The position numbers were made by a program, and so were the translations under genes. From Myxococcota bacterium (GTDB lineage Bacteria; Myxococcota; JAJVIH01): a DNA stretch of 60,441 nucleotides. Under the pieces are notes generated by a model. That model worked only from the letters and a program-made list of their open reading frames with translations. It was not told where the DNA came from and searched no databases. Positions 16,945-29,489 of the stretch are shown here, piece by piece (positions within the stretch are counted from its first letter, which is position 1; each line of letters begins with the position of its first letter). The DNA lies in NCBI GenBank assembly GCA_022072125.1, contig JAJVIH010000049.1, positions 1 to 60,441 on the forward strand, read 5' to 3'.

Positions 16945-18651
16945 GTGAAAGCCCAATTACAATCGCTGGTATTGCAGGCGTTGCAATCGCTTCGCGCCTC
17001 CGGGCAGTGGTCTCTGCCAGACCCCTTGCCCGCCATTTCGATTGAACTGCCGAAACAGAAGGAACATGGGGATTACGCCACCACCGTCTGCATGGCGCTG
17101 GCCAAATCCATGAGAGTGAACCCGCGCGCGCTCGCCCAAGCGGTGGCGGACGCCTTTCCCGGGAAGGGGCTGTTTCAGTCCATCGAAATCGCCGGACCGG
17201 GTTTCCTCAATTTCCGGCTCAAACCGGCGGCCTGGCATCTGGTGGTGGAAGACATCCTGCGCCAGGGAGAGCGCTTCGGCGCCGCCAGTCCAGCGCAGGC
17301 CGATAAGATCATGGTGGAATATGTGTCCGCCAACCCGACCGGACCGCTGCACGTGGGACATGGCCGCGGCGCCGTGGTGGGGGATGTCATCGCCACCCTG
17401 CTGCAATGGGCTGGACACGATGTCACCCGGGAGTTTTACGTCAACGACGCCGGGGCGCAAATCCAGAATCTGGGCGCATCCATACACGCCCGCTACCGGG
17501 AACTGCTGGGCCTTCCCTTTGAAATTCCGGAAGACGGCTACAAGGGGGATTATCTGATTCCGCTGGCCCGCGAACTGCAATCCAAACATGGCGCGGACAA
17601 GGCCGAAGCCACGCCGGAAACCATCGCGGAGTTCGCCCGTTTCGGAGCCCGCAGGCTGCTGGACCGCATCAACGATGATCTGCTGGCGCTGGGCGTCCGG
17701 ATGGACAGTTACAGTTCCGAACAGGCCATGGTGGAAGCGGGCGGCGTCGAAAACGCCCTGCAAACCCTGCGCGGCAGCGGTTTCATCTACCCGCACGACG
17801 GCGCGGAGTGGTTCAAATCCAAGGAACTGGGCGATGAAAAAGACCGCGTGGTGGTGCGCTCGGATGGCCGGACGACCTACCTGGCCTCGGACATCGCCTA
17901 TCACAAAAACAAGCTGGATCGCGGCTACACCCGGTTGATCAACATCTGGGGGGCCGACCATCATGGATATATCGCGCGCGTCAAGGCCGCCGTGGCGGCT
18001 CTGGGCCTGGACCCCGGCCGCCTGCAGGTGGTGCTGACGCAGATGGTCAATGTCGTCCGCCAAGTGGTGGACGAAAACGGCCAGGTCCATGCCGAGGCGG
18101 TGAAGTCCTCGAAGCGCGAAGGCAATTTCGTGGTGCTGCGCGAAGTCATTGATGAAGCCGGCCGCGACGCCACGCGCTTCTTCTTCGTTATGCGATCCGC
18201 CGCCTCGCAACTCGATTTTGACGTGGAACTGGCCCGCAAACAGTCCAATGACAATCCGGTTTTTTATGTCCAGTACGGACATGCCCGGGTCTGCAGCATC
18301 CTGCGCAAGGCGGAAGAAGACGGCATTCCCATTCCCCCGGCTTCTCCGGAAGCACTGGCGCCGCTGGTCCATGAAGACGAACTGAACCTGATCCAGTTGA
18401 TCGGTTCGTTGCCCGAGGTGATCCAGAACTGCGCGGCGCGGCTGGAACCCCATCATCTGGTGTTTTTTCTGGATCAGACCGTCGCGGCGTTTCACGCCTG
18501 GTACCAGAAAGGCGCCGCCGATCCGTCCCTGCGCGTGCTGTGCGAAGACCGCACCGCCGCCGGCGCCCGCCTGTTGCTGGCGAGCGCCATCCGTCAGGCG
18601 CTCGCCAACGGCCTGACCGTGCTGGGGGTCAGCGCCCCCGAACGCATGTAA
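16945..18651 (+). CDS. argS: Arginyl-tRNA synthetase
   Basis: Class I synthetase that charges tRNA-Arg in the cytoplasm. The 568-residue protein begins with the Arg-tRNA synthetase N-terminal (Add-1) domain including PKQKEHGDYATTV (residues 35-47). Next come the catalytic HIGH-equivalent HVGH (136-139, in ANPTGPLHVGHGRG), the VKSSKREG loop in place of KMSKS, and the C-terminal DALR anticodon-binding domain (about 455-568). Length is normal. The start is GTG 16945 with a weak AGG upstream; an alternative downstream start is not obvious because conserved residues begin immediately. A SPOR gene follows 12 bp downstream. Confidence 0.95.
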   Translation: MKAQLQSLVLQALQSLRASGQWSLPDPLPAISIELPKQKEHGDYATTVCMALAKSMRVNPRALAQAVADAFPGKGLFQSIEIAGPGFLNFRLKPAAWHLVVEDILRQGERFGAASPAQADKIMVEYVSANPTGPLHVGHGRGAVVGDVIATLLQWAGHDVTREFYVNDAGAQIQNLGASIHARYRELLGLPFEIPEDGYKGDYLIPLARELQSKHGADKAEATPETIAEFARFGARRLLDRINDDLLALGVRMDSYSSEQAMVEAGGVENALQTLRGSGFIYPHDGAEWFKSKELGDEKDRVVVRSDGRTTYLASDIAYHKNKLDRGYTRLINIWGADHHGYIARVKAAVAALGLDPGRLQVVLTQMVNVVRQVVDENGQVHAEAVKSSKREGNFVVLREVIDEAGRDATRFFFVMRSAASQLDFDVELARKQSNDNPVFYVQYGHARVCSILRKAEEDGIPIPPASPEALAPLVHEDELNLIQLIGSLPEVIQNCAARLEPHHLVFFLDQTVAAFHAWYQKGAADPSLRVLCEDRTAAGARLLLASAIRQALANGLTVLGVSAPERM

Positions 18652-18663
18652 AAGGAGCCCGTC

Positions 18664-19464
18664 ATGCACGACACCACATCCTCTCCCGAACTCCTGGTGG
18701 AAGAAGAATTTGAACCCCGGACACCCGCTATCCGGCTCAGCAACCGCCAGTGGTTTGTGGCGGCCGCCGCGGGCGTCACCCTGGCGGGCGTGTTCCTGTC
18801 GCTGGGCATCATGATCGGCAAGTCGCTGGGACGCGGTCAGGCCGTGGAGGCTGGATCATCCTCTTCCGGCGAGCCCCCTCCCCCTGTTCCCGCTATCGCC
18901 GCACCGTCCCCGTCAGTGGAAGAACCACCCGCCTCCGCATCCCCTCCCGCCGCTGGAAACGCCGCTCCTGCCGCGGCGGACCCCGTTGCGCCCGCCGGCG
19001 ATGCGCCAAAGGACGCCGCTCCGCCGGCTCCCACGGAGACGAAGGCTCCGCAAAAACCCTCCGTGGCGGAAAAACCGGCGCCGGTTGCGCCGCCATCCCC
19101 GATTGTTGAAAAAACCGTGGTGATCGCCGCCGCTCCCGCCGCGGCCAAACCCGCCCCGGTCAAAGCCCCTACCGGAAAGCCCGCGCCCCTGGCGGTCATG
19201 AAACCAGCGGCCGGTTCTCCTCCCGCCAAGGGAAGCTGGGTGCTGCAGATCGTCGCCTACAACCGCCAGGACCAGGCCGAGGCCAAGCTCAAGGCGCTAC
19301 AAAAGCTGGGGATGCAGAATGTCTATCTTTCCAACACGGAAAAACCCGGCGGAGTCACGTTGTACCGCGTGCGCGCGGGTCCCTTCGCCAGCAAGGAATC
19401 CGCCGCCGCCCACGCGCTGGAGAAAAAATCCAGCCTGGGAGACACCTTCGTCACGAAGGAATGA
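18664..19464 (+). CDS. SPOR domain inner-membrane protein
   Basis: Single-pass membrane protein of 266 residues: a short cytoplasmic N-terminus, one membrane helix (about 30-52, FVAAAAGVTLAGVFLSLGIM), a Pro/Ala-rich periplasmic linker (about 60-185) and a C-terminal SPOR domain (about 190-266, starting GSWVLQIVAYNRQDQAE and ending near DTFVTKE). SPOR domains bind glycan strands lacking stem peptides at the septum, so a cell-division role is likely. AAGGAG (18652-18657) precedes the ATG. It follows argS by 12 bp, and the two genes share the strong terminator at 19487-19510. Confidence 0.85.
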   Translation: MHDTTSSPELLVEEEFEPRTPAIRLSNRQWFVAAAAGVTLAGVFLSLGIMIGKSLGRGQAVEAGSSSSGEPPPPVPAIAAPSPSVEEPPASASPPAAGNAAPAAADPVAPAGDAPKDAAPPAPTETKAPQKPSVAEKPAPVAPPSPIVEKTVVIAAAPAAAKPAPVKAPTGKPAPLAVMKPAAGSPPAKGSWVLQIVAYNRQDQAEAKLKALQKLGMQNVYLSNTEKPGGVTLYRVRAGPFASKESAAAHALEKKSSLGDTFVTKE

Positions 19465-19486
19465 CGGCGCCGGTCGGTTGTACACA

Positions 19487-19510
19487 GGGCGGCCAAAAGC
19501 CGCCCTTTTT
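19487..19510 (+). terminator. Intrinsic terminator of argS-SPOR
   Basis: Perfect 7-bp stem GGGCGGC (19487-19493) / GCCGCCC (19499-19505) with loop CAAAA, followed directly by TTTTT (19506-19510). It lies 22 bp after the SPOR stop, in the gap to the convergent transglutaminase gene. There is no matching T-tract for the opposite strand. Confidence 0.9.
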
Positions 19511-20867
19511 ATTCGCGGAGAATCTCCGTCACCTCGAAGCGGACGGTCCCCATCGCACGCAGGCGGCCCCAGTCTCGCGACGCGGGGGTGGGGCCAATCC
19601 CCAGCATGATGCGGCCCGCGTGTCCAGGCCATTGATCATGGGTGGGATCGGCGATGCTCCAGCGCTCGCCATCATGGACCTCCACCCATGCGTGACCGGT
19701 AAAGACGCCCTTGTCATCCGCCATCACCCCAAATACCGCCCGCGCAGGAATATGGAGCACGCGAAACGCCGCCTCGGCCAGCGCTGCATGCTCGCTGCAA
19801 TCCCCTTCCCCAAACTCCAGCGCCTTTTCAGGCGGCAGGTGGGTATGGCTGCTGGATTTTTTGGGCAGCGCCCGGTGAACCAGACTCACCACCGCCGCGA
19901 TTTTCTTGCGGATGGGCAGTTCCTCCGCGACTTGCGGGCGCAGCCAACGCTCCACCACGGCAATCGCCGCTCCCGCGGACGGCGTGGCGGAAGCGGCGGC
20001 GGAAACCGAAACCACCCGCACCTGAAACAGGCCGTTCCGGACAGGGGAGAGTTCTTGCAGCGGTCCGGTTGGAAAGCCATGGTGATATTCGCGCGGGATG
20101 GTCAGGCGGACATTCATCGCACGCAATTCCCCTGCTCCACGAATCACCGGCTTCCATTCAATGACAGGCCACGGCGACGGCGGACTGGCGCCCGGCAGGC
20201 GGGAATATGCCTGCGCTTCGATGGGGCCGGACTGTTCCAACCGCCACCCCAGCGATGGCAAATCAATCCGGCCGGCCAACGGTTGACCGGGATCGTATTG
20301 CAACCGGACCTCCACGTCTCCCTCGCTCCCCTCCCAGTGAATCCGCGGGCCGCCGGCCCGGCGCGAAAAATGGAGGTTGATCAACCGGCGCCCCTGAATA
20401 TCCTCGCCCAGCGCGCTCCAGGACTTACTCTGTCGCGCCTGGCCCAACATCCAGTTGAGGCAGTTCGCGGGAATCCGCGGCAAAGGCCCGCGGAGCGGGA
20501 TCGCGCGCGGCGATAAAGACGGGGGATGGCGGCGCAATTCCTCCAGAATGCGATCGCCGGGACGCGGAATCTCTTCGATCATCCGCCCGTTTTCCCGCAC
20601 CGCGATCTGGTAAACGTGGTTCTCCCCATTCCGGTCCACCGTGGCGTGTTGCTCCTCGACGCGGCGAACGGTTTCATCGCCGCGCCGGATTTTGATCTCC
20701 ACCACACGATGGCAGGCGGCGATCTCACCCGGCGGATTGAGGTCGAACCATTCATGAACCAGGCCGGCGTGTTGATCGTGGATGAGCAGCCGGTACCATG
20801 CTTCAATCACCGCGCCTTCGCCGCACTCCGCCGCCGCCGGGGCCAGCAGCAGGAGCATCGTCCACAT
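19509..20867 (-). CDS. Exported transglutaminase-like (cysteine peptidase fold) protein
   Basis: 452-residue protein with the transglutaminase core near the C-terminus: catalytic Cys at about 357 in GEGDCSEHAAL, His at about 393 in GHAWVEVH, and Asp at about 409 in DPTHDQW. All three catalytic residues are present. The start ATG 20867 gives a short hydrophobic N-terminus (MWTMLLLLAPAAAECG) resembling a signal peptide; a more upstream start would overlap the divergent MBL gene. Bacterial members cleave or cross-link proteins or peptidoglycan in the periplasm; the substrate here is unknown. The N-terminal 300 residues are beta-rich with no recognised domain. Confidence 0.72.
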   Translation of the reverse strand: MWTMLLLLAPAAAECGEGAVIEAWYRLLIHDQHAGLVHEWFDLNPPGEIAACHRVVEIKIRRGDETVRRVEEQHATVDRNGENHVYQIAVRENGRMIEEIPRPGDRILEELRRHPPSLSPRAIPLRGPLPRIPANCLNWMLGQARQSKSWSALGEDIQGRRLINLHFSRRAGGPRIHWEGSEGDVEVRLQYDPGQPLAGRIDLPSLGWRLEQSGPIEAQAYSRLPGASPPSPWPVIEWKPVIRGAGELRAMNVRLTIPREYHHGFPTGPLQELSPVRNGLFQVRVVSVSAAASATPSAGAAIAVVERWLRPQVAEELPIRKKIAAVVSLVHRALPKKSSSHTHLPPEKALEFGEGDCSEHAALAEAAFRVLHIPARAVFGVMADDKGVFTGHAWVEVHDGERWSIADPTHDQWPGHAGRIMLGIGPTPASRDWGRLRAMGTVRFEVTEILRE

Positions 20868-20937
20868 TGCATATGCGCGGCGGGTTGACGCGCCGCCGCC
20901 GCACCGGAAACAATCCGGGAGGCTAAAACACCTCGCG

Positions 20938-21794
20938 ATGAATGGAATCACACACATGCGGCGATTGTTTGCGATCGAAGATGGACGTTTTGGGCTCGAT
21001 GGCGGGGCCATGTATGGCATTGTTCCCAAACCCATGTGGAGCAAGGTCCACCCGGCGGATGATCAAAACCGCGTCACCCTGGCGTTGCGTTGCCTGCTCA
21101 TTCGCGATGACGGACGCCTCATTCTGATTGATACGGGCATTGGAAACAAATGGCCGGAAAAGGACGCCGGGTTCTTCGCCATCAACCGCTCCCAGTCCTC
21201 GCTGACTGGCAGCCTGGCGCAACTGGGGGTGACGCCGGATGACATCACCGACGTGGTGTTGACCCACCTGCATTTCGACCACGCCGGCGGCGTGTCCGGA
21301 TTGAATGACGGCGTGCTGGTTCCGGCTTTTCCCAACGCCCGCATCCATGTGCAGCGGCAGAACTGGGATTGGGCCCGCTCCCCCAGCGACCGCGACCGGG
21401 GCAGTTACCGCCCGGAAAATTTCAGCCTTTTCGAGGGATCGCCGAAACTGCGCCTGCTCGATGGACCGGGAGAGATTCTTCCAGGAGTCAGCTCCCTGAT
21501 CTCCAACGGCCACACCTTCGGCCTGCAGGTGGTGCAGGTCGAATACCCCAAGGGCCCCGTGTACTACGCCGCCGACCTGATCCCCACCTCGCGCCATATC
21601 CATGTGCCGTGGAATATGGCCTATGACCTCAACCCCGTGCTGGTGATGGAGGAGAAGCGCGCCCTGCTGGATCGGGTGATCGCCGGAGACGGCGTGCTAT
21701 TCTTGGAGCACGACCCGGATTTCGCGGGCTGCCGCGTGCGGAAAAACGACAAGGGTCATTACCAGCCGGGGGATCGCTTCCAGTTCAACGGCGA

Positions 21795-21801
<7 letters not shown>
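20938..21801 (+). CDS. MBL-fold metallo-hydrolase
   Basis: Cytoplasmic zinc hydrolase of the metallo-beta-lactamase superfamily, 287 residues. The metal motif [10 protein letters not shown] supplies His110, His112, Asp114 and His115; further ligands are in NGHTFG, AADLIPT and LEHDP. The layout resembles lactonase or YflN-like members rather than antibiotic-degrading enzymes. ATG 20938 was taken as start, with the in-frame ATG 20956 possible; neither has a strong ribosome site. The 3' end overlaps the convergent metH gene by 7 bp. The substrate cannot be deduced. Confidence 0.78.
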
Positions 21802-25574
<3,773 letters not shown>

Positions 25575-25863
25575 AAACACCTGAATTTTGTCTTGTCCGC
25601 CCTTCCCGCAAACGGGCGCAACATAATCAACCAGCCGCCTTTCCGCCACTTCACCCGGTCATGGTCTGGTCATTTTTGGGGCTGCGGGGGCTGGAAACAC
25701 CCCAGCGGCGCAACCCGGGTGGAAACCATTCATGGCGGTTTACCCCAGGCGAGGATCATCGCCGGGGCGTCGCGCCTCGCACCCCACCGGCAGGAGCCGG
25801 GATGGATGGGGGCCATTCAAAGCTTGCCGGTGAAGCCGGTGGTCTGCTAATGATTCGCCCGCC
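25575..25863. other. Structured, gene-free region upstream of metH
   Basis: 289 bp between divergent metH and a 71-residue ORF. No protein gene is supported. Several perfect stems are visible: GGCGA/TCGCC (plus strand 25749-25764), CCGGC/GCCGG (25788-25801) and GCTGG/CCAGC (around 25690-25706). I compared it by eye with the B12, SAM-I and SAH riboswitch consensus boxes and found no match. A metH leader RNA is possible but unproven. Confidence 0.35.
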
Positions 25864-26079
25864 ATGAGCGAACAGACCAAACCGCTTTATCAACTCAAGA
25901 ACCGGGTGATTGTCACCGATCTGACCGGCTTGGAGCACATCGGCTATATCACCCGCATGGACAAAGAGGGCTACGACATTTACCTGCTCGTACCCAATGT
26001 GTGGAAGCGCGTGCGCTACGGCGAGGAAGATGTATACCTTCGCCCCTATGCGCCCCACCCCGGGAACCTGCATTACTAA
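25864..26079 (+). CDS. Small protein of unknown function (71 residues)
   Basis: Short soluble protein without signal peptide or membrane segment. Composition is typical of coding sequence here: alternating charged and hydrophobic residues, a beta-rich pattern such as RVIVTDLTG, GYITRMDKEGYDIYLLVPN and VRYGEEDVYLRPY. No family is recognised; the pattern could be a small SH3-like or Sm-like barrel. It is transcribed divergently from metH and converges with the reductase gene ending at 26098. Confidence 0.55.
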   Translation: MSEQTKPLYQLKNRVIVTDLTGLEHIGYITRMDKEGYDIYLLVPNVWKRVRYGEEDVYLRPYAPHPGNLHY

Positions 26080-26097
26080 GCCGCTTGCGCGCTCTGG

Positions 26098-27225
26098 TCA
26101 GCCGCCTGCGCCGCTCTTTTTTCCCCAGTCCGTTTCCAGACAATAGTGGATCAGGTTGCGGAAGTACTCGCGCACCGGAACCACCCGGACACCTGAACCT
26201 TCCAGCGCCGCCCGCGTTTGCGCCGTATCGAAAATCGCCTGGTGCGAGAGATATGGCGCGTAGACCTTCCCGGTTTCCAGCACCCGCCGCCATTTGCCGC
26301 GCAACACCCGGACCAGAATGGGGCGAACGCCGCCGTAGTAAATCTCCGGGCGTATCAGCAGGGGCTTGCGGACGCGGAACTCGCCGCTGGCCAAATCGAG
26401 CATCTCGCGGATGGTGGACGAGGCTTCGGGCCCGGCGGTGAGGTGAAACGCCTTGCCGCGAGAATCCGCACGTGCGCTGATGACTTCCAGCGCGTCGCAG
26501 ACATAATCCACTGGAACGATATCCACCCGGCCATTGGGATCGCCGGGAACCACGAAGACCAGACCGCGCGAATAGACCTTGAGCGGCCAATAAAGCACCT
26601 TGAAACTGGCGGTGTAACCGGTCCGCGAATCGCCCACGATGATGCTGGGGCGGAACATGGCGATGGGCAATTCGCCCCGGTGCTGGCGGACCACTCCCTC
26701 CGCCTCGAATTTGGTCTGTTCGTAGGTGTTGTGGAAGCCGTGGCGGTCGCCCAACTCCTCCTCGCCGATCACCCCCGGACGTTTGCCGGCGATATAGGAA
26801 GTGCCCACGTAATCAAAGCGTTTCAGTGCGTTTTTGCGCAGGGCGGCGCGCCCGAAATCCAGCATTTTGCGGGTGCCTTCGACGTTGATCTCCCGCGCTT
26901 CCGCCAAGGGCAGATCAAACTGCACGGAAGCGGCGCCGTGAACAATCCGCGTCACGCGCTCCGCCAGGCGATCATATTGCTCTTCCGTCAATCCCAGGCG
27001 GGGCAAGGTCAAATCGCCGGACAGCGGCGTCACGCGGGAGCGCTGCCCGGGGGTCAACGCCGGGCGAGCGGCGTCGAGCAGTTCGTCCACGCGGCGGCGG
27101 GCGTCTGCTTCATCCTTCGCCCGGACGATGCAGATGACTTCCGTGTCCGGCTTGCGGGCGTTCCGCCACAGGATTTCCCGTCCCAGAAAACCCGTCGCCC
27201 CTGTCAACAGAATATGCTCCATCAC
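26098..27225 (-). CDS. Extended SDR / fatty acyl reductase-like protein
   Basis: 375-residue NAD(P)-dependent enzyme of the extended short-chain dehydrogenase superfamily. The nucleotide loop TGATGFLG is at 8-15, a GDLT motif marks the second beta-alpha unit, and the catalytic YEQTK lies near 168-172. The ordering (VHGAASV, INVEGTRKML, YVGTSYIAG) resembles the thioester-reductase/acyl-CoA reductase (male sterility) branch, which reduces acyl thioesters to aldehydes or alcohols. A paralogue with the same layout lies at 57394-58569. Start ATG 27225 or 27222. It follows the SDR at 27244 by 18 bp, suggesting an operon for lipid modification. Confidence 0.75.
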   Translation of the reverse strand: MMEHILLTGATGFLGREILWRNARKPDTEVICIVRAKDEADARRRVDELLDAARPALTPGQRSRVTPLSGDLTLPRLGLTEEQYDRLAERVTRIVHGAASVQFDLPLAEAREINVEGTRKMLDFGRAALRKNALKRFDYVGTSYIAGKRPGVIGEEELGDRHGFHNTYEQTKFEAEGVVRQHRGELPIAMFRPSIIVGDSRTGYTASFKVLYWPLKVYSRGLVFVVPGDPNGRVDIVPVDYVCDALEVISARADSRGKAFHLTAGPEASSTIREMLDLASGEFRVRKPLLIRPEIYYGGVRPILVRVLRGKWRRVLETGKVYAPYLSHQAIFDTAQTRAALEGSGVRVVPVREYFRNLIHYCLETDWGKKSGAGG

Positions 27226-27243
27226 CGCCCCCTTTCTTCCAGG

Positions 27244-28044
27244 TTATTTGCCGGGAACCGGCCCGTATTTCAACACCAGGCGCACCAGCCACGGCGCCAG
27301 GGTGTTAATGCACACGAAAACGCGGCCATGGCCGGTGATCACGCCCTCGCGCTTCCGGCAATGGATGGCGCGGGTGATTTCTTTCGCGGCCTTGCCGGCG
27401 GGAACCATGATCCACGGCGGAATGAAACTCTTCTGGTTGGGGTTGTAACGCCCCATCCGATCCACCTTTTGGATCTCCGACTCGACAAATCCCGGCGAGA
27501 TCAGGACCACGGCGACGCCGGTTTTTTGCAGTTCCAGCCGCGCGCCTTCGCAAAAGGCCCGGATGGCGAATTTGCTCATGCTGTAGGCAGTGAAGCCGGG
27601 AACGGAGATATGCCCGGACACGCTGCCGTTGACGGCGAAGACCCCCCGGGTCTGTTTCAACTCCTCCAGCGAGGCGTGAAAGGTGCGCAGAACGCCGTTG
27701 ATATTGGTTTCAAATTGCCGCTGGTAATCGGCGAGGGTCAGGCGTTCGGCCTTGCCATTCACGCTGAAACCGGCGTTCGCGAACACAACATCCAGTCTGC
27801 CAAAGGTCTCCTGGGCCTTGCGGACCGCCGCTTCCATGTCGCCGTCACGGGTAACATCTCCCGCCACCGCGATGGATTTGCTCCCCTTCGCGGTCAGTTC
27901 CGCCGCCAGCGCCTCCAGACGATCCGCCCGCCGGGCCACCAGGCAAAGCTGCGCGCCCTCCGCGGCGAATTGCCTCGCCGCCGCCTCGCCAATGCCCGAG
28001 GATGCGCCGGTGATCAGAACCACTTTTCCGTCAAATCGTCCCAT
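27244..28044 (-). CDS. Short-chain dehydrogenase/reductase (SDR)
   Basis: 266-residue classical SDR. TGASSGIG (12-19) binds NAD(P), NAG appears as FANAGF (near 88), Ser sits in the NGSVSG segment (about 140), and the YSMSK catalytic pair is near 153-157. A hydrophobic C-terminal stretch (about 245-262, NTLAPWLVRLVLKYG) may associate with membrane, as in many lipid-acting SDRs. It lies upstream of the acyl reductase-like gene in the same direction. Substrate not determined; a keto-lipid or long-chain alcohol is plausible from context. Confidence 0.83.
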   Translation of the reverse strand: MGRFDGKVVLITGASSGIGEAAARQFAAEGAQLCLVARRADRLEALAAELTAKGSKSIAVAGDVTRDGDMEAAVRKAQETFGRLDVVFANAGFSVNGKAERLTLADYQRQFETNINGVLRTFHASLEELKQTRGVFAVNGSVSGHISVPGFTAYSMSKFAIRAFCEGARLELQKTGVAVVLISPGFVESEIQKVDRMGRYNPNQKSFIPPWIMVPAGKAAKEITRAIHCRKREGVITGHGRVFVCINTLAPWLVRLVLKYGPVPGK

Positions 28045-28150
28045 GGTGTTCTCCTGAGGTGCCCGCCATCAAAGCACAGCCGGACGGATTCCCACAATAA
28101 CCGTTCGCGGGACCAGGGAATTTCCCCATACCGCCCAAAGGCCGGACACC

Positions 28151-28209
28151 CCATTCATCATCACGTTGATTGTTTATGATGATAAACAGAAAAAAGCGCT
28201 GATGAATGG
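28151..28209. repeat. Nested inverted repeats downstream of yggS
   Basis: An outer pair CCATTCATCA (28151-28160) / TGATGAATGG (28200-28209) encloses a perfect inner palindrome TGTTTAT-GATG-ATAAACA (28171-28188). The region is AT-rich in a GC-rich genome and lies 107-165 bp upstream of the SDR start and just after the yggS stop. There is no proper U-tract after the stem on either strand. Candidate operator or structured RNA. Confidence 0.55.
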
Positions 28210-28212
28210 CCG

Positions 28213-28914
28213 TCACGCCGTGGGCCTGGGACCAAAGATCGCCGCGCCCACCCGCACCATGGTCGCGCCTTCGGCGATGGCGGCCTCGAAATCATGGCTC
28301 ATGCCCATGGATAACTCCCGGGAGTCCGCGGGCCAGCCCGGCAATCCGGCGCATTCCTCCAGCAACAAACGAAGCCGCCGGAACCAGGCGCGGGCGTCAT
28401 CGGGATTTTCCACTGGCGGCGGCAGGGTCATCAACCCCCGGACGCGAAGGCGGGAAAGCTCCAGCACCTGCCGGGCGAGAACCTGCAATCCGGAAGGATC
28501 AACGCCCGACTTGCTTTCCTCTTCGCCCAACCGCACCTGCAGCAGAATATCCGCGGTCACTCCATGCCGGGAGGCGCGCCGATCCAGTTCCACCGCCAGG
28601 CTTTTTCTGTCCACCGAATGAACCAGCGCGGCGCTCCCCACCACCTGATCGGCTTTGTTGGACTGCAAACGTCCGATGAAATGCCATTCCAGATCCGGCA
28701 AGTCTTTCAATTGTTCGCGTTTGGGCAAAAACTCCTGGACATAACTTTCTCCAAACAGGCGCTGACCCGCGCCGTAGGCCTCGCGGATGGCGTCTGCTCC
28801 AAACCCCTTGGTCACCGCCACCAGTTGCACGCTCTCCGGCGCCCGTCCGCAGCGTTGGCAGGCCCCGCGGATGCGCGCCCGGACCTCCTCAAGATGAACC
28901 GCGATGCCGCTCAT
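28213..28914 (-). CDS. YggS/PLPBP family pyridoxal-phosphate homeostasis protein
   Basis: PLP-binding TIM-barrel protein of 233 residues that maintains free pyridoxal phosphate levels; it has no known catalytic reaction. The PLP lysine is Lys36 in LVAVTKGF, followed by FGESYVQE, WHFIGRLQSNK, HSVDR, and the C-terminal phosphate-binding SMGMSHDFEAAI with VRVGAAIFG. All are family hallmarks. The start overlaps the maf stop by ATGA, so the two are translationally coupled. Confidence 0.92.
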   Translation of the reverse strand: MSGIAVHLEEVRARIRGACQRCGRAPESVQLVAVTKGFGADAIREAYGAGQRLFGESYVQEFLPKREQLKDLPDLEWHFIGRLQSNKADQVVGSAALVHSVDRKSLAVELDRRASRHGVTADILLQVRLGEEESKSGVDPSGLQVLARQVLELSRLRVRGLMTLPPPVENPDDARAWFRRLRLLLEECAGLPGWPADSRELSMGMSHDFEAAIAEGATMVRVGAAIFGPRPTA

Positions 28915-29483
28915 GCGGCGCCGATTCCCGCCAGCCGGAGCAACCCCAGGGTTTCCTCCACCGGTAAACCAATGATGTTGGTGTAGGAGCCCCGCACCTC
29001 GCGCACCAGGAACGAACCCGCTCCCTGAATGGCGTAGGCGCCCGCCTTGTCCATCGGCTCGCCGCTATCCACATACCGCCGCAGGTCTTCCGGACTGCTT
29101 TGACGGAACATCACGCTGCTGATCACCGCGGTGGATAATTCCTGTCCATCACCGGAATGAATCAGGCAAACCGCCGTGATTACCTGATGCCACCGCCCCG
29201 CCAGCGACGACAGCATGACGGCCGCGTGATCGCGATCCCGGGGCTTGCCCAGTATCGCCTCATCCAGGGTGACGATGGTGTCCGCCGCCAACACCCAGTC
29301 ACCGGGGTGGCGTTCCGCCACCTGCCAGCCCTTGCCCGAGGCGGCCCGCAAGGCGTAGGCGCGCGGCGGCTCCTCCGCTTCAGGAGAAACCTCGTGCGCG
29401 GCTGGAATGACCCGCGGTTGCATGCCCGCGTGACGCAACAATTCAATCCGCCTTGGCGACGCCGACGCCAGAATAAACCCCAT
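28911..29483 (-). CDS. maf: Maf-like nucleoside triphosphate pyrophosphatase
   Basis: 190-residue house-cleaning enzyme that hydrolyses non-canonical nucleotides to monophosphates. It has the Maf signature LASASPRRIELL (residues 5-16), the catalytic Asp68 in LAADTIV, LGKP, and C-terminal DKAGAYAIQGAGS and NIIGLPV. Whether it prefers dTTP/UTP or m7GTP (YhdE or YceF type) is not clear by eye. GAGG lies upstream of the ATG. It starts 7 bp after the barrel-like gene and overlaps yggS by 4 bp. Confidence 0.92.
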   Translation of the reverse strand: MGFILASASPRRIELLRHAGMQPRVIPAAHEVSPEAEEPPRAYALRAASGKGWQVAERHPGDWVLAADTIVTLDEAILGKPRDRDHAAVMLSSLAGRWHQVITAVCLIHSGDGQELSTAVISSVMFRQSSPEDLRRYVDSGEPMDKAGAYAIQGAGSFLVREVRGSYTNIIGLPVEETLGLLRLAGIGAA

Positions 29484-29489
29484 GAAACC

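Noticed and set aside
25575-25863. Cobalamin, SAM-I or SAH riboswitch before metH
   Set aside because: None of the conserved boxes I know (B12 box, SAM-I GGCCC-AUGAA core, SAH GAGGAGCG core) is present. Only generic GC stems are visible.
28171-28188. Second Fur box at the AT-rich palindrome after yggS
   Set aside because: TGTTTAT-GATG-ATAAACA does not carry the GATAAT-type half-sites in the needed spacing, unlike 50365-50383.
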